This document shows positions 45,781 to 56,826 of a stretch of 64,000 nt of DNA, piece after piece. The stretch is taken from the NCBI GenBank assembly GCA_010909165.1, contig MU008169.1:2170001-2234000 (forward strand), written 5' to 3'. The notes below the pieces were generated by a model, which saw only the letters and a list, made by a program, of their open reading frames with translations, did no database searches and was not told the DNA's origin. The DNA is from Anthoceros angustus. Taxonomy: Eukaryota > Streptophyta > Anthocerotopsida > Anthocerotales > Anthocerotaceae. How positions within the stretch are numbered: the first letter of the stretch is position 1; every line of letters starts with the position of its first letter. The translations under genes were made by a program, and so were the position numbers.

Positions 45781-46745
45781 ATGCCTCGAGGAAAGGCAAG
45801 GGAAGGAGCCAGCAAAGGCTCTTCCTCGCGAGAAGGAAGGAAAAAAAGGAGCGGGCTGCCGGAGAGGAGCTTCAATGCCTCAATTCACTTGCTTTGCAGC
45901 TCAACCCCGAGATTTGGTTGATTTTCGGCGGTGGGCGGAGGAGGAGAACATCCAACTAGGATGGGTGTATGGCCAATGGGCCTACACCAATTTGGAATTG
46001 ATTGAGGAGTGTTACATCAACCTCCATCAATCGAGCGCCTTGCCGGAAGGAATGCTCGGATCCAGTTGGGACCAAGAAGCATTCGACGGTGTATGGAGAC
46101 CGGAGGAGGAGAGCTCGAATTGCTCTCTCGAAAGGTCGAATGGAGGAAGAGGACATCCCTCTCGACATCCCGCAGGAGTTCCTTGACATGATGGATGGAG
46201 GAGTGAAAGCCCACGCCAAGAATGGTAAGGAGAGCATCAAGGAGTCAAGTGGAGGCTCTTCGCAAAGATTGTGCTGGGGTTGGTAAATTACGCACTTCTT
46301 ATTTCAAAGACCAACTTCCTCCAATTTTGTGGAAGATTTCCATGGGAGCCAAGCCGGATTGGGGACTATCATGTATGAGGCCTACATCCACCAGAGAAGC
46401 TCCTCAAGCCAAATTCGTGGATGAGGAAGGCCAAGCCATGCTTAGCACCTATTTGGTGCATTTATGGGAAACCGAGGGACTCTCACAAGCAAGGAGCTTG
46501 AAGATGCATGGCATCCCTTTGAGGTCATCCACCTCCACCGAGGTTGGAAAAGGCCTTTACCTTTGCATTGCGCAAGACGGTGGGAGGTCGACCTCCACAA
46601 CATGCTAGAAGCAAGAGGAGAAGATGCGAGGCAACAAGGTTGCGAGTGGGAATCTCTTCCCCACAGAGCAAGCAAGGAGAGGAGCAAGAAGCCGAGGAAG
46701 GCCGAATGGTGGTCTATGAGAGAAGGACCACGGGGGTGACCCAGA
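45781..46745 (+). pseudogene. LTR-encoded protein of unknown function, element 3, copy 2
   Basis: Second copy of 44798-45720. Here the first part is better kept: MPQFTCFAAQPRDLVDFRRW (45876), AEEENIQLGWVYGQWAYTNL, ELIEECYINLHQSSALPEGM and SSWDQEAFDGVWRPEEES, open to about 46186, then EEDIPLDIPQEFLDMMDGGV in another frame, then LPPILWKISMGAKPDWG (46310). The joint between copies is at GAGAAGTGTTTG (44724, 45712). Together the copies outline one continuous protein with breaks at different sites. Confidence 0.45.
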
Positions 46746-46770
46746 GTGGGGAGTCCCCACCATCTCCTTT

Positions 46771-47127
46771 GTGCCTACGAGAGGCACCCCTGACTACGGT
46801 AGGGAGGCGCACCCAAGGGGTGGGCAGCCTACCGTGGTAGGCGCACCTACCATGGTAGGTAGGCGACACAGGGGGAGCATCACTGGTGGCCACCCCGCCG
46901 CAGCCCTGGCGGGGAAGGGAAGGAGAAGAAGGTGCCGCGAGCGGCGCCGAGGCCACCATCTCCGCCCGGTGGGAGGCGGATGGAGCGACAGTGAAGGGAC
47001 CAGGCCCGATGGCCCGAGTGGGGAGAGCTGGAAATTTCCAGAAGAAGAGAGGGGTGAATTAGGACCCCTAGGAGAATTGGGAGCTTGTGAAGCACTCACC
47101 GTGGATTTGAAGGGGCTAGGGACCTAG
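46771..47127 (+). pseudogene. Gly/Arg-rich frame with palindromic motifs, element 3 LTR
   Basis: An open frame of 118 codons spans two CCTACC..GGTAGG palindromes (46828, 46846) and then a Gly/Arg-rich part ending in a stretch that reads ELGPLGELGACEALTVDLKG. The last part is repeated at 48430-48510 and at 53960-54025. Low-complexity composition makes the frame uncertain; the shared end suggests it belongs to the LTR-encoded protein. Confidence 0.3.
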
Positions 47128-49430
47128 CAGCCTCCTTGTGGGCATGCCAAGAGGAAGTGAAATCTCAAGACATGGCCGGAGGAAAGGCAGGACTAATGGC
47201 AATTGGAGGCCATGGAGTCCGATGAAAAGGCAGCCAAATTGGAAAAGGTCAGGAAGCTCCAACGACCTCATAGAACAAGCGGAGAAGGCCTAGAGGGGTT
47301 GTCGTCAAGAAAGAGCCATTCGCAACAACCCAAAAGGATTCTTGGAGGCAAAAGGCGGAAGAGCATTTTGCCCAATTAGAGCAAGAAAGGAAAAGCAAGG
47401 CGAGGCACTAGGAAGGAGAAGCAGCAACTCAGAATGGCCGCCATGAGCAGTGATGGCTACTCAAGCATCAAAATCCGGATATGGAGAGGAGTTGAGAAGG
47501 ACCCGGTTAATTTAAGAGAGAGCGCCGAGAAGCACAAGACCAAGAGCGGAGCGAAGGAATGCTTGGCAAGCGGAGAAGGAGAGCTTGCTCACGAACAAAG
47601 GAGGTCTCAGAGGAGGAGCGCCACAAGAAGGTGGTGCATAATGCGTAGTGAGGAAGCGATTTTGGCGATTATGCCCTTCGTGCAAAATTGGCCAGCCACT
47701 AAAGGAAGTGAGGGAGGAGAATGTAACCTCCATGTGAAGGTGGGAGAATTAACCACCTCAAGAGATGCCTACAAGGTAGGTGAGGATGGAGAGTGGCCCA
47801 CGGAGATTGATGATCTCCAAATGCAATATCACAACTTGGGGCTCACCTCCACAGATCTTGAAGGCCAACAATGAAGTCTTACGGTTGGCCAAGAGGAGGA
47901 CATTGGGTCCTCATGATGATGATGAAGGAGCCGCAACAAGTGCAGCGAGGCCTCCGATTTTGATGAGGCCATCGAAATGGACTCAGGAATGAGGAGTCGA
48001 GGTGAAGGAGCACCGCAGGATGGGGAGGCGGAGAGCAAGGAGAGGGACAGCCCCCTCGGGGTCACCCTACCTGAGGTGACCACCCTACCACGGTAGTCCG
48101 CCGACTACCGTGGGGCCCACCTCCGGTAGTCCGCCGACTAGGGTGGGCAGCTACCGTAGGCCACTACCATGGTAGGTAGGCGATCACCGTGGATTTGAAG
48201 GGGCTAGGGACCTAGCAGCCTCCTTGTGGGCATGCCAAGAGGAGGAGTCCAACGCAAAAGGGCCCGGAGATGGAGGAAGGGAAGGAGAAGAAGGTGCCGC
48301 GAGCGAGGCCACCATCTCCGCTGGGTGGGAGAGCGGATGGAGCGACAGTGAAGGGACCCGCGCCGCCGCGCGATGGCCCGCGAAGTGGGAGAGCTGGAAA
48401 TTTCCAGCAAGAAGACAGGAGGGGTGGAATTAGGACCCCTAGGAGAATTGCTGGGAGCTTGTGAAGCACTCAGCCCCGTGGATTTGAAGGGGCTAGGGAC
48501 CTAGCAGCCTCCTTGTGGGCATGCCAAGAGGAAGTGAAATCTCAAGACATGGCCTAAGAAAGGCAGGACTAAGTGGCAATTGGAGGCCATGGAGTCCGAT
48601 GAAAAGGCAGCCAAATTGGAAAAGGTCAGGAGAAGCTCCAACGCGACCTCAGATGGGCGCACGGAGAAGCCCCGAGGGAAGTTGTCACAAGTCAAGAAAG
48701 AGCCATTCGGCAACAACCCAAAAGGATTCTTGGAGGCAAAAGGCGGAAGAGCATTTTGCCCAGCAAGAAAGGAAAAGCAAGGCGAGGCACTAGGAAAGGA
48801 GAAGCAACTCGCAAGTGGCCGCATGAGCAGTGATGGCTACTCAAGCTATCAAAATCCGGATATGGGAGAGGAGTTGAGAAGGACCCACAATTTGAAGAGG
48901 AGCGCAGCGAGAAGCACAAGACCAGTGTGAGTCGGAGCGAAGGAATGCTTGGCAAGCGGAGAAGGAGGGCTTGCCAAGCATGACTGGAACAAAGGAGGTC
49001 TCAGAGGAGGAGCGCCACAAGAAGGTGGTGTAATCGGGTAGAGGAAGCGATTTTGGCATATGCCCTTCGTGCAAAATTGGCCAGCCACTAAAGGAAGTGA
49101 GGGAGGAGAATGTAACCTCCATGTGAAGGTGGGAGAATTAACCACCGCAAGAGATGCCTACAAGGTAGGTGAGGATGGAGAGTGGCCCACGGAGATTGAT
49201 GATCTCCAAATGCAATATCACAACTTGGGGCTCACCTCCACAGATCTTGAAGGCCAACAACGAAGTCTTACGGTTGGCCAAGAGGAGGACATTGGGTCCT
49301 CATGATGATGAAGGAGCCGCAACAAGTGCAGAGGCCTCCGATTTTGATGAGGCCATCGAAATGGACTCCGAGGAACTGAGGAGTCGAGGTGAAGGAGCAC
49401 CGCGACGGTGATCGGGAGACGGCGCGAGAG
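47104..49430 (+). pseudogene. Duplicated charged frame in element 3 LTR
   Basis: Two copies (about 47104-48060 and 48481-49420) carry a Lys/Glu-rich stretch (KKEPFGNNPKGFLEAKGGRA at 48670-48740), then AILAIMPFVQNWPATKGSEG at 47651, and CNLHVKVGELTT..DAYKVG followed by WPTEIDDLQMQYHNLGLTST at 47790 and 49180, ending in an acidic stretch DFDEAIEMDSEELRSRGEG. A third fragment sits in the interior (53986-54700). The composition suggests the C-terminal part of the LTR-encoded protein. No domain is recognised. Confidence 0.4.
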
Positions 49431-49675
49431 CAAGGAGAGGGGACACTCGGGGTCACCCTACCCCAGAGGTGACCACCCCACCACGGTAGTCCGCCAGACA
49501 CCGTGGGGAACCACACCGTAGTCCGCTGATCACCGGTAGGGCTGGGCCCGGCACGAGCTTGTTGGGAGTTGGGACGAAGCCGAGATGGAGGAAGGCCGGG
49601 GTGCAATACCCCCGGAGGCGCAGGGGTGGTGGGAGAGACAACCCCACCGGAGGAAACTAAGGACGGGTCCGACCC

Positions 49676-49930
49676 GTGAGGGGGAAGGGTGAGGAATCCC
49701 TTATCCCACGAGTAAGGGAGGAACCGGACCCGAGGAGGAGTCCAACGCAAAAGGGCCCGGAGATTAGGAAAATCCGCATGGTGGGCGATGGGGATGAAGG
49801 GTGCTCTATGATAGGTATGGACAAATCCAAAGGCAAGAGCAATGAAGATCCCGACCCAAGAAACCCTCACCGAGGAGGAGTCCAACGCAAAAGGAAGGAA
49901 GAGAGTAGGGGCCGACTACCACGATGGTAG
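49676..49930 (+). pseudogene. Short conserved frame before the core promoter, element 3
   Basis: 84 codons with EEPDPRRSPTQKGPE and MVGDGDEGCSMIGMDKSKGK. The same peptide is repeated in a longer frame at 50613-51032, a copy produced by local duplication. Not recognised. Confidence 0.3.
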
Positions 49931-50409
49931 TCACCTACCCCGAGTCGCCGGACTACCTAGGTGCGAATAAACGATCGCGACAAGGCGCGAGATGGAGGAA
50001 GGAAGAACTTGCTGGTGGAGGCGGAGATGGAGGAGGAGGAGTCCAACGCAAAAGGGCCCGGAGATGGAGGAAGGGCAAGATTGTACTTGCCCCACACATT
50101 AGGAAGCGACAAGTGGGAAAGGCAAGAGCAAAAGGAGGGCGAGGGAGCCAATCCACCACGGACACGTCACCACCAGTAGGTGACTAGATATGGTCAAGGG
50201 CCATAAATGCTAGGTAGAAGAATAGGAAGGACGGTGATGTAATCGACATCCTTCGAGGATAGACTTAGGTGAAGTTACTAGAATAGAATTTACCAAGAAG
50301 GACAATAGACTTAGGTGCCGGACATTAAATGTCGGTAGGAAAATAATAGAATATTGGAAAAGGTGACTGCAGAGGGTCACCCAAGGGAGGTTGTATGTGG
50401 AAGGCCTCC

Positions 50410-50417
50410 TATAAGAG
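50410..50417 (+). promoter_or_regulatory. Core-promoter TATA box, element 3, first copy
   Basis: GCCTCCTATAAGAGGAGGAGG; the TATA core is framed by CCTCC and GGAGG arms that can pair. The whole block is repeated 1017 bp downstream. Confidence 0.6.
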
Positions 50418-51426
50418 GAGGAGGATTTCACAAAGTAAAGTATCATGTCTTGCGCCCACGCCACCGAGTCCTTTGCCATTACAGAGGAATTTCGTGTCCG
50501 TGAGCCAACACGTCTGGTAGAGAGGAAGTCGCGGTGGTGGTGTGGAGGACTTGCTCGCAAGTGCCTAAACGAGTTGCTCCCCTTGTGAATGGTTGCGTGA
50601 AATTGCTTTGCTTTGGGTGTGTGGCAAATGCCCAGAACTCTCGGCTTGAGGGTAGACTACAGGAAAGACTCCGGAGGTTCTCATTGTCGTGTCAAACTCA
50701 TAGCAACCGCCCAAGGAAGAACTTGCTGGTGGAGGCGGACCCAGGCAGCAGTAAGGGAGGAACCGGACCCGAGGAGGAGTCCAACGCAAAAGGGCCCGGA
50801 GGGTAGGAAAATCCGCATGGTGGGCGATGGGGATGAAGGGTGCTCTATGATAGGTATGGACAAATCAAAAGGCAAGAGCAATGAAGATCCCGACCCAAGA
50901 AACCCTCACCGAGGAGGAGGAAGGAAGAACTTGCTGGTGGAGGCCGACTACCACGATGGTAGTCACCCCAGTGCCTACCGCCTAGGTGCGAATAAACGGC
51001 GCGAGGCGGCGGAGATGGAGGAAGGCGCCTAGGTGCGGGCGGGAAGGGCAAGAGCAAAAGGAGGGCGAGGAATCGCCGCCCGGAGATGGAGGAAGGGCAA
51101 GATTGTACTTGCCCACACATTAGGAAGCGACAAGGCGGGAAGGGCAAGAGCAAAAGGAGGGCGAGGGAGCCAATCCACCACGGACACGTCCCTAGGTGAA
51201 GACTAGATATGGTCAAGGGCCATAAATGCTAGGTAGAAGAATAGGAAGGACGGTGATGTAATCGACATCCTTCGAGGATAGACTTAGGTGAAGTTACTAG
51301 AATAGAATTTACCAAGAAGGACAATAGACTTAGGTGCCGGACATTAAATCTGTAGGAAAATAATAGAATATTGGAAAAGGTGACTGCAGAGGGTCACCCA
51401 AGGGAGGTTGTATGTGGAAGGCCTCC

Positions 51427-51434
51427 TATAAGAG
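51427..51434 (+). promoter_or_regulatory. Core-promoter TATA box, element 3, second copy
   Basis: Same TATAAGAG in the same framed context as 50410, produced by duplication of about 1 kb of the LTR. Confidence 0.6.
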
Positions 51435-51946
51435 GAGGAGGATTTCACAAAGTAAAGTATCATGTCTTGCGCACGCTCAGTCCTTTGCCATTACAGAGGA
51501 ATTTCGTCTGTGAGCCAACACTCTCGTAGAGAGGAAGTCGCGGTGGTCGGAGTGCTTGGTGGAGGACTTGCTCGCAAGTGCCTAAACGAGTTGCTCCCCT
51601 TGTGAATGGTTGCGTGAAATTGCTTTGCTTTGGGTGTGTGGCAAATGCCCAGAACTCTCGGCTTGAGGGTAGACTACAGGAAAGACTCCCGGAGGTTCTC
51701 GCCGTCCGTGTCAAACTCATAGCAACCGCCCAAGGAAGAACTTGCTGGTGGAGGCGGACCTGCGGTTGTGCCGTGGGGCGAGTCGAAACCAAGAAGCCCG
51801 AATCGAGGTTAGAATAGGAGGAAGAGGATGAGGAGATGAGAAGATGAGTAGAGGATTAGAGGTGTAGGTGTTAGTGGAAGGAAGGCAGAGCCTAAGGGAC
51901 GAATCCCAACTGCAAGTAAAGAGCGCTCCCGAGTGGAGAAGAGTGG

Positions 51947-52143
51947 TCTTAGAAGTAGGGACGAATCGTGTGAACTGGGGTCCCCGGCGCCCGTGGTAGG
52001 CTCTTCGAGGCGGGACCTGCAATTGTGTTGTGTCGTTGTAGGTCAAGTTTGGTCTTAGAAGTAGGGACGAAATCGTGAACTGGGGTCCCCGGCGCCCGTG
52101 GTAGGCTCCTTCCGAGGCGGGACCGCAATTGTGTTGTGTCGTT
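51947..52143. repeat. ~100-bp tandem duplication in U5 of element 3
   Basis: GGTCTTAGAAGTAGGGACGA occurs at 51947 and 52052, each followed by GGTCCCCGGCGCCCGTGG and AATTGTGTTGTGTCG. Confidence 0.85.
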
Positions 52144-52387
52144 GGGTCGAGGTTGGCGATTTTTCAAGCCGGTGCAAGTGGTGCACGTGAGAGGGAGAGT
52201 AGAGGCGCCTTGCTTGTTGAGAAGGGACCGAGGGTCACCATGTGTTGTGAGGAAGCGATTGGTGATCACAAGGCCTCGAACTTTCACACAAGTCTCATGG
52301 GACGAAACCCAACGTCTGGCGACTGGGATAAGTGTGGCCGCTATAGTGGGAGGACCCGGGAGTGCCCCGGATTCTCCCTACCACATT

Positions 52388-52402
52388 TTTGGCGCTGTCG
52401 GG
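52388..52402 (+). promoter_or_regulatory. Primer-binding site, element 3
   Basis: TTGGCGCTGTCGGGAC follows the LTR end by four bases; same type as elements 1 and 2. Confidence 0.65.
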
Positions 52403-52436
52403 ACTTGTTGTTGAAAGGTTGAAGTTTTGTGGTTTC

Positions 52437-53985
52437 CATCGCTAGGGTAGCAAGCTTGAGGGTCGACCATGTGTTGTGAGGAAGGAGCTTCACGACCTTT
52501 AGTTGTCATCGGGGTGAATGGTTGAGACACTAGAGGGGTGTGGTTTGCTTCCTTCTTAACGACTGTGGGTTGGAGGACATGAGGATGGTTGCAGATGTCC
52601 GACAGGGGTCGATCTAGGGGATACACGCGAAGGTCACCACCACACCGCAAGAGATTTACGAGCCTTAAGAAATCGGAAGAGACCGCTGCCGCTACTCGAG
52701 GCGGGAGGAAGTAGAGTTACGAGCGACGTGGAAGAAGTCGCGGTGGTCGGAGGAGGAGGAGGAGGAGAAGAAGAAGAGGATGAGGAAGAGGCGAGATCAC
52801 CGCAGAGGAAGGAGGTCGTAGAAGAGAAGCTGGTGACCAGTGACGAGGAAGGGTCGCGCTCCTCCGAGCACGAGTTACCGTCCACGACCGTCGCGGAACG
52901 CCCGCGACGTTTTGCTTCTCAAAGCGGTGACACCACCTCATCTCCCAGCGAGACCGACAGTGACGACGAGGTCGTCAGTAGCGGGGAATTTCAGGCTTGG
53001 TCGGAGGATTTGGCGGAACGACTCGATCGAATCGCTGGTCAGATTGATCTTTTGGGACGAACTAGAGGGGAGGTCGCTACTCCTCAAGGATCCCGATTTG
53101 TTTCCTGTTACCCGGAGGAGTGTTGGTCCAGTGGACACTCGAGCAACATGAGTGGAGTTGGTGGAGGAGGAGGACCGCCAACTTCATAGTCGCCATACGC
53201 CAAATTCGAGAAGAAGAAGGGAGATGACGCGAGGCGCTTTAAGAACTTTGAGCATGTCTCCCATGCTAACTTGGAGGATGGAGCCGATCGACTCGCATCT
53301 TTCCGGGCTGAGAGGGCATGCACATGGTATGGTCGCACCTATAATTCGGTCGCGATTGGGAAGCTCTCAAAGCGCCTTCTTGAATCGGTTCGAGGGCTCA
53401 CTATGCACACCACACTTTAGCAAAGTTGAGACCCTCAGGAAGAAACGAGAATCTTTGTTTGATTATGTGGAGAGGTTTTACGGATATCCGGATCGAGTTC
53501 AAATGTGCACCCGAGACCCGGAGATCCACCACCTGGTACTCACAAGAGCAAGCGCTGGATTGGTTTGTGAGTGGCTTGTCTCGGAAAATGGAGGTACACT
53601 GCAGACGTGGGACGAAGACGTTGGCAGGGGCCCTCCGCTTGGCTGAGGAATGGGAGTCCGCCGAGTTAGGGAGGAGAAGAAAGAAGAGGCGAAGTCATAA
53701 GAAGAGGAAAGGATCGAGAAGATCTAGCTCCTCGTCTTCCGCCACCTCCTCCAGCTCGTCACCCTCGTCCTCATCAGGAAGCGAGGATAGCGGAACTCAG
53801 GAAAGCTCCACATCGGATGAAGAATCAGGGAAGGCCTACGAACGGCGAATAAAGAAGGACCCGGAGAAGGTCAAACGAAGGCGAAGTCATAAGAAGAGGC
53901 GAAGTCATAAGAAGAGGAAGGAAGGGAAGACGGTCCGTCGGATGGAGGAGGAGGAAGGACCCCTAGAGAATTGCTGGAGCTTGTG
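52437..53985 (+). pseudogene. gag polyprotein, element 3, copy 1
   Basis: The frame 52728-53189 gives an acidic N-terminal region (RKEVVEEKLVTSDEEGSRSS) and a segment with DLAERLDRIAGQIDLLG. The capsid follows with shifts: NFEHVSHANLEDGADRLASF near 53250, ESLFDYVERFYGYPDRVQ at 53450 and ALRLAEEWESAELG at 53625, which match the general pattern of plant retrotransposon gag. A basic, serine-rich tract ends it (53680-53930). It is then cut at GGACCCCTAG and joined to LTR sequence, so the zinc knuckles are missing in this copy. Confidence 0.7.
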
Positions 53986-54700
53986 AAGCACTCACTGCTG
54001 GATTTGAAGGGGCTAGGGACCCAGCAGCCTCCTTGTGGGCATGCCAAGAGGAAGTGAAATCTCAAGACATGGCCAAGAGGAGGAGGAGGAGGAAGAGGCG
54101 AAGGCCGAGGAATGGGAGTCCGATGAAAAGGCCAAATTGGAAAAGGTCAGGAGAAGCTCCACATCGGATGAGGAAGGAGAAGCAAGGAGGAAGTTGTCAC
54201 AAGTCAAGAAAGAGCCATTCGGCAACAACCCAAAAGGATTCTTGGAGGCAAAAGGAAGAGCATTTTGCCCAATTAGAGCAAGAAAGGAAGAAGAGGAAGT
54301 GAGGGAGGAGGCAAGGCCCAACTCAAAGAAGTGGCCGACATGAGCAGTGATGGCTACTCAAGCATCAAAATCCGGATATGGGAGAGGAGTTGAGAAGGAC
54401 CCGGAGAAGGAGAGGAAGGAGGTCGAGAAGAGAAGCACAAGACAGGAGTCGGAGCGAAAAGGAATGCTTGGCAAGAAAGGAGGGCTTGCCAAAATTAGGA
54501 CTGGAACAAAGGAGGTCTGGAGGAGGAGCGCCACAAGAAGGTGGTGCATGAATGCCGGTAGTGAGGAAGCGATTTTGGCATGCCCTTCGTGCAAAATTGG
54601 CCACCAAAGGAAGTGAGGGAGGAGAATGTAACCTCCATGTGAAGGTGGGAGAATTAACCACCAAGAGATGCCTACAAGGGTAGGTGAGGATGGAGAAGGG
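53986..54700 (+). repeat. U3 fragment inside the element 3 interior
   Basis: Matches the LTR segment that starts GGATTTGAAGGGGCTAGGG (47104, 48481) and runs through the KKEPFGNNPKGFLEAKG frame to the CNLHVKVGELTT region. It separates the two gag copies. Confidence 0.85.
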
Positions 54701-54834
54701 ACCGAGGGTCGACCATGTGTTGTGAGGAAGGAGCTTCACGACCTTTAGTTGTCATCGGGGTGAATGGTTGAGACACTAGAGGGGTGTGGTTTGCTTCCTT
54801 CTTAACGACTGTGGGTTGGAGGACATGAGGATGG

Positions 54835-56260
54835 TTGCAGATGTCAGACAGGGGTCGATCTAGGGGGGATACACGCGGAAGGTCACCACCGCCTGTCACT
54901 GCAAGAGATTTACGAGCCTTGCGAAGAAATCAGCTCAGGGAAGAGACCGCCGCTGTCGCTACTCGAGGGCAGCGGGAGGAAGTAGAGTTACGAGCGGACG
55001 TGGAAGAAGTCGCCTTGACCTCGGAAGGCGGAGACGGAGGTGCGGAACGACAGACTGAAAAGTGGAGGAGGAAGAGGCGGAGATCACCGACAGCGAGAGG
55101 AAGGAGGTCGTAGAAGAGAAGCTGGTGACCAGTGACGAGGAAGGGTCGCGCTCCTCCGAGCACGAGTTAAATCCACGCCGAACGCCACGCTTTGCTTCTC
55201 AAAGCGGTGACACCACCTCATCTCCCAAGCCGAGGAAGGGAAGACGGTCCGTCGGATGGAGGAGGAGGAGGAGGATTTGGAACGACTCGATCGAATCGCT
55301 GGTCGATTGATCTTTGGGACGAACTAGAGGGAGGTCGCTACTCCTCAAGGATCCCGATTTGTTTCCATTACCCCGGCGAGGAGTGTTGGTCCAGCGTGGA
55401 CACTCGAGCAACATGAGTGGAGTTGGTGGAGGAGGAGGACCTAACTTCATAGTCGCCCGTCAAATTCGAGAAGAAGAAGGGAGATGACGAGGCGTTTAAG
55501 AACTTTGAGCATGTCTCCCATGCTAACTTGGAGGATGGAGCCGATCGACTCGCATCTTTCCGGGGCTGAGAGGGCATGCACTGCGGTGGTCGCACCTATA
55601 ATTCGGTGTCGCCGGATTGGGAAGCTCTCAAAGCATTGAATCGGTTCGAGGGCTCATGCACACCACACTTTAGCAAAGCTGAGGACCCTTCGTAGGAAGA
55701 AACGAGAATCTTTGTTTGATTATGTGGAGAGGTTTTACGGGTATCTGGATCGAGTTCCGAAATGTGCACCCGAGAGACCAGGGGATCCACCTACCTCTGG
55801 GTACTCACAAGAGCAAGCGCTGGATTGGTTTGTGAGCGGCTTGTCTCGGAAAATGGAGGTACACTGCAGACGTGGGACGAAGACGTTGGCAGGGGCCCTC
55901 CGCTTGGCTGAGGAATGGGAGTCCGCCGAGTTAGGGAGGAGAAGAAAGAAGAGGCGAAGTCATAAGAAGAGGAAAGGAACGAGAAGATCTAGCTCCTCGT
56001 CTTCCGCCACCTCCTCCAGCTCGTCACCCTCGTCCTCATCAGAAAGCGAGGATAGCGGAACTCAAGAAAGCTCCACATCGGATGAGGAATCAGAAAAGGC
56101 CTACGAACGGCGAATAAAGAAGGACCTGGAGAAGGTCAAACGAAGGCGGAAGCGGGCAGCGGAGAAGGAGAGGAAGGGAAGACGGTCCGTCGGATGGAGG
56201 AGGAGAAACGTCTGCAGCGGAGGAGGATTGCGGACAAGTGGAGGCTTTGACCAAGATTGA
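54835..56260 (+). pseudogene. gag polyprotein, element 3, copy 2
   Basis: A clean start at 54835 (MQMSDRGRSRGDTRGRSP) leads through DLRALRRNQLREETAAVATR and VELRADVEEVALTSEGG. A shift near 55060 puts the acidic stretch in another frame. The capsid part is readable from ESLFDYVERFYG-equivalent at 55700 and is open over 182 codons (55712-56260): SQEQALDWFVSGLSRKMEV, TLAGALRLAEEWESAELG, then a tract of Arg/Lys/Ser with a long serine run (55980-56050) and an acidic SEDSGTQESSTSDEES. The Ser/Arg-rich tract resembles low-complexity RNA-binding regions. It overlaps the start of the nucleocapsid part. Confidence 0.75.
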
Positions 56261-56826
56261 CCGAGTTAGAGGTCAAAGGCGTGAAGAATCAAGCTCCACG
56301 AAGATCTCCTCACCGGCAGCTTGGTGTATTGCTCAATTTGTCATCAAGCGGGACACACCAACCGAATGTATTCGCACCACGACATGCGGTAAACCATGTG
56401 GAAACCGTCATGCCGGGGGACTATTGGTATGTGGATGAAGCTTATCAGGTGCAAGCGGTCACTGGGAGTCGGCCACCTCAATCCATGAGGGCGACTTACC
56501 AACCGACTACACCAGTCCCCTCGAGGTATGGATCGCGACCGACATCGCCAGGACCATGGAGACCAGATCCATCGCAGAGGCCGATGGCGATTCCACAGGG
56601 GTGTTGTTACAATTGCGGAGCACCAGGTCACTACTCAAATGAATGTCCAGAACCACGAAAACAAGTGGGCTATGTACCCTTTTGTCAAGTCTGCAAGGAA
56701 TTAGGACATAAAATGGGGGATCCCAGGTGCTCGGGTGTGGCGCGAGTGGCACCCGAGATTGAGGTTGAAATTGCGGGTGTTTGGTGGAGGCGGAGGCAAG
56801 GCCCAACTCAAACCGCGATCACGTGA
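56257..56826 (+). CDS. Nucleocapsid region of gag, element 3
   Basis: 189 codons without a break. It carries two zinc knuckles: CYNCGAPGHYSNEC (CX2CX4HX4C, 56604-56646) and CQVCKELGHKMGDPRC (CX2CX4HX6C, 56682-56730; the longer last spacing departs from the canonical four). Upstream lies a Pro/Arg/Ser-rich region (PTTPVPSRYGSRPTSPGPW). The knuckles bind RNA during packaging. In the full polyprotein this part follows the basic tract of gag copy 2 through a frame overlap at 56257. Confidence 0.8.
   Translation: MTELEVKGVKNQAPRRSPHRQLGVLLNLSSSGTHQPNVFAPRHAVNHVETVMPGDYWYVDEAYQVQAVTGSRPPQSMRATYQPTTPVPSRYGSRPTSPGPWRPDPSQRPMAIPQGCCYNCGAPGHYSNECPEPRKQVGYVPFCQVCKELGHKMGDPRCSGVARVAPEIEVEIAGVWWRRRQGPTQTAIT

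Larger units (their letters stand above)
43887..52383 (+). repeat. Element 3, 5' LTR (8.5 kb, internally duplicated)
   Basis: Runs from TGAACATGGG to CCTACCA before the PBS. Duplications inside it are 44720-45715 with 45716-46750, 47104-48190 with 48481-49430, and about 50180-51200 with 51200-51720. Removing the repeats leaves roughly 5 kb. From 49430 to 50180 and from 50720 to 51180 it holds shuffled short modules, such as GAGGAGTCCAACGCAAAAGG at 48241, 49736, 49879, 50036 and 50776, and no convincing gene. Confidence 0.75.
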
